Shown here: in pieces, positions 6,274 through 7,257 of the stretch
Layout: every line of letters starts with the position of its first letter
Position numbering within the stretch: the first letter of the stretch is position 1
Source of the DNA: an archaeon UBA55
GTDB taxonomy: Archaea; Undinarchaeota; Undinarchaeia; Undinarchaeales; Undinarchaeaceae
NCBI GenBank assembly: GCA_002495465.1
Contig: DAFN01000014.1
Span: 60,588-67,844 of the forward strand
Length of the DNA: 7,257 nt
Direction of reading: 5' to 3'
Notes under the pieces: model-generated
The model's database searches: none
What the model was told of the DNA's origin: nothing
Seen by the model: the letters and a program-made list of their open reading frames with translations, nothing else
Translations under genes and position numbers: made by a program

Positions 6274-7134
6274 ATGAGTGTTGAGAGTGTCGCACGCGAC
6301 ATAAGGGAGATGAAAATTCAGGGAGCCGTTACAATAGCAATGGCAGCAGAGGAGGCTTTGGAAGAGTTCATCGAAAATTGCCAGGCCGGAAGCCGTGATG
6401 ACTTCCTTTCCCAGCTCAGAGCGGAAGGAACTAAACTCGCAGAAGCAAGACCGAGTGCAATAGCCCTTCCAAATGCCGTGGATATGTTTATAGAAAAGGT
6501 TGAGGCGATAAATCTTGGAATGCCGGATCTGAAAGACGCGGCACTTCTTGCAGGAAAGGAGCTGATGGAGGACACAAAAGACTCTTTCAAAGAACTCACA
6601 GAGAAGGGCTCTGAAATCGTCAGAGACGGACAACTAATTCTAATACACTGCCATTCCAGCACAGTAACTGGAATATTGAAAAAAGCTTGGGACAGTGGGA
6701 AAAGGTTCAATGTAATATGCACAGAAACGCGGCCGAGCAGACAGGGATTTATCTCAGCGAAAGAACTCTCTGAGCACGAAATACCGACAACTATTGTAGT
6801 CGACTCTGCGGTGGCAAGTGTTATGGCCGGAGTCGATATGGCTCTTGTTGGAGCTGATACTGTTCTAAAGAATGGGGATGTTGTGAATAAAATAGGAACT
6901 CTTGGGGTTGCGCTTGCCGCGAAGGAATTTGGAGTTCCAATGTATGTGGCGACGCAGAGACTCAAATTTGATACGAAGGGAAGGGGTGTCGGTATTGAGA
7001 GCAGGCCTGCTGAGGAAATTTTGGAAGGTGCAAAACTACCGGGAGTTGAAATAGAAAACCTTGTTTTTGACATAACAAAAAAATCATATTTCAAAGGAAT
7101 AATAACAGAGGGCGGAGTTCGACTGAAGTGGTAG
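6274..7134 (+). CDS. Probable ribose-1,5-bisphosphate isomerase (eIF2B-family)
   Basis: 286 aa from the chosen ATG; in-frame TTG codons upstream would add 3 or 5 residues. The family's Rossmann-like C-domain is clear: ILIHCHSSTV (122-131), CTETRPSRQG (149-158), VVDSAVASVMAGVD (175-188), LVGAD (191-195), NKIGT (205-209) and a final ITEGG (277-281). Known archaeal ribose-1,5-bisphosphate isomerases use a Cys in the HS-loop and an Asp in the GAD motif (C133 and D202 in Thermococcus kodakarensis, from memory). Here C126 and D195 have the same 69-residue spacing. eIF2B alpha subunits typically have HAYS in place of HCHS, and methylthioribose-1-phosphate isomerase (MtnA) has a different HCN-type motif. 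The enzyme turns ribose 1,5-bisphosphate into ribulose 1,5-bisphosphate in the archaeal AMP pathway, ahead of type III RuBisCO in the cytoplasm. No AMP phosphorylase or RuBisCO gene is in the window, so an eIF2B-like regulatory role is not excluded. Confidence 0.8.
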   Translation: MSVESVARDIREMKIQGAVTIAMAAEEALEEFIENCQAGSRDDFLSQLRAEGTKLAEARPSAIALPNAVDMFIEKVEAINLGMPDLKDAALLAGKELMEDTKDSFKELTEKGSEIVRDGQLILIHCHSSTVTGILKKAWDSGKRFNVICTETRPSRQGFISAKELSEHEIPTTIVVDSAVASVMAGVDMALVGADTVLKNGDVVNKIGTLGVALAAKEFGVPMYVATQRLKFDTKGRGVGIESRPAEEILEGAKLPGVEIENLVFDITKKSYFKGIITEGGVRLKW

Positions 7135-7135
7135 A

Positions 7136-7144
7136 TTTATATAA
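7136..7144 (+). promoter_or_regulatory. TATA box before the last gene
   Basis: TTTATATAA lies one base after the TAG of the isomerase gene. It is centred about 26 nt before the ATG at 7166, with no Shine-Dalgarno between. It is close to the archaeal TATA consensus and suggests a separate leaderless transcript. Confidence 0.6.
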
Positions 7145-7165
7145 TAACTTTGATTAGATAAATCT

Positions 7166-7257
7166 ATGAAAGTTCTCCAAGTTAAGCTGGCGCTGATTCT
7201 TGCACTGGCTCTTATAGTTCTCTATCCGATAATTGCCCCCTTAGTTTTTGCAATTGT
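7166..7257 (+). CDS. N-terminus of a hydrophobic membrane protein, cut by window edge
   Basis: Thirty codons are visible, open to the window end. After MKVLQVK comes an unbroken hydrophobic stretch, LALILALALIVLYPIIAP (8-25), then LVFAI. This is a membrane helix with a Pro break rather than a signal peptide with a cleavage site. The layout, a long helix then LYPIIAPLVFA, resembles the N-terminus of AI-2E family permeases, but 30 residues are too few to assign it. A strong TATA box at leaderless distance supports the ATG. Confidence 0.65.
   Translation, partial: MKVLQVKLALILALALIVLYPIIAPLVFAI

Noticed and set aside
6318..7094. 258-codon open frame antisense to the isomerase gene
   Set aside because: The plus-strand frame has clear family motifs throughout. 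The antisense product is Ser/Ile/Phe-rich without domain logic, as expected from the codon bias of the real gene.
7135..7165. Terminator after the isomerase gene
   Set aside because: The gap is AT-rich but has no stem-loop or long T run, and is better explained as a TATA box for the next gene.

Overview
The window is archaeal. It carries pelota (archaeal/eukaryotic ribosome rescue) and an eIF2B-superfamily gene that looks like the archaeal ribose-1,5-bisphosphate isomerase. Start codons sit about 26-30 nt downstream of TATA boxes, as in leaderless archaeal transcripts, and one Shine-Dalgarno matches the archaeal GGTGAT type. Many small membrane proteins of unknown family, with Cys-rich ectodomains, would suit an uncultured (for example DPANN-type) lineage. 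That placement is a guess; nothing here fixes the phylum.

Left half, minus strand (4475 down to 1): a three-gene surface cluster. It begins with a possible 17-codon upstream ORF whose stop codon abuts the next start. Next comes an 844-aa polytopic membrane protein with a charged coiled-coil loop and a ~540-residue Cys-rich ectodomain. A 451-aa lipoprotein follows, then a second lipoprotein cut by the window edge. By eye, all three share an ectodomain module. The 844-aa and 451-aa proteins also share a second, adjacent module with a conserved Cys pair. Only the membrane anchor differs: transmembrane helices in one, lipoboxes in the other two. This is the best candidate for an undescribed system: a surface assembly built from paralogous beta-sandwich subunits on different anchors.

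Centre (4422-4534): a short divergent promoter region with a perfect 12-bp palindromic TATA element that could serve both directions.

Right half, plus strand (4535 to the end): pelota; then, overlapping it by 8 nt, a single-pass membrane protein with an N-terminal helical (UBA-like) domain and a six-Cys outer domain; then the probable ribose-1,5-bisphosphate isomerase; then the first 30 codons of a hydrophobic membrane protein. The last two each have their own TATA-like box, so they may be separate units rather than one operon.

There are no tRNA or rRNA genes, CRISPR arrays, insertion sequences or convincing terminators, and no gene-free stretch longer than about 115 bases.
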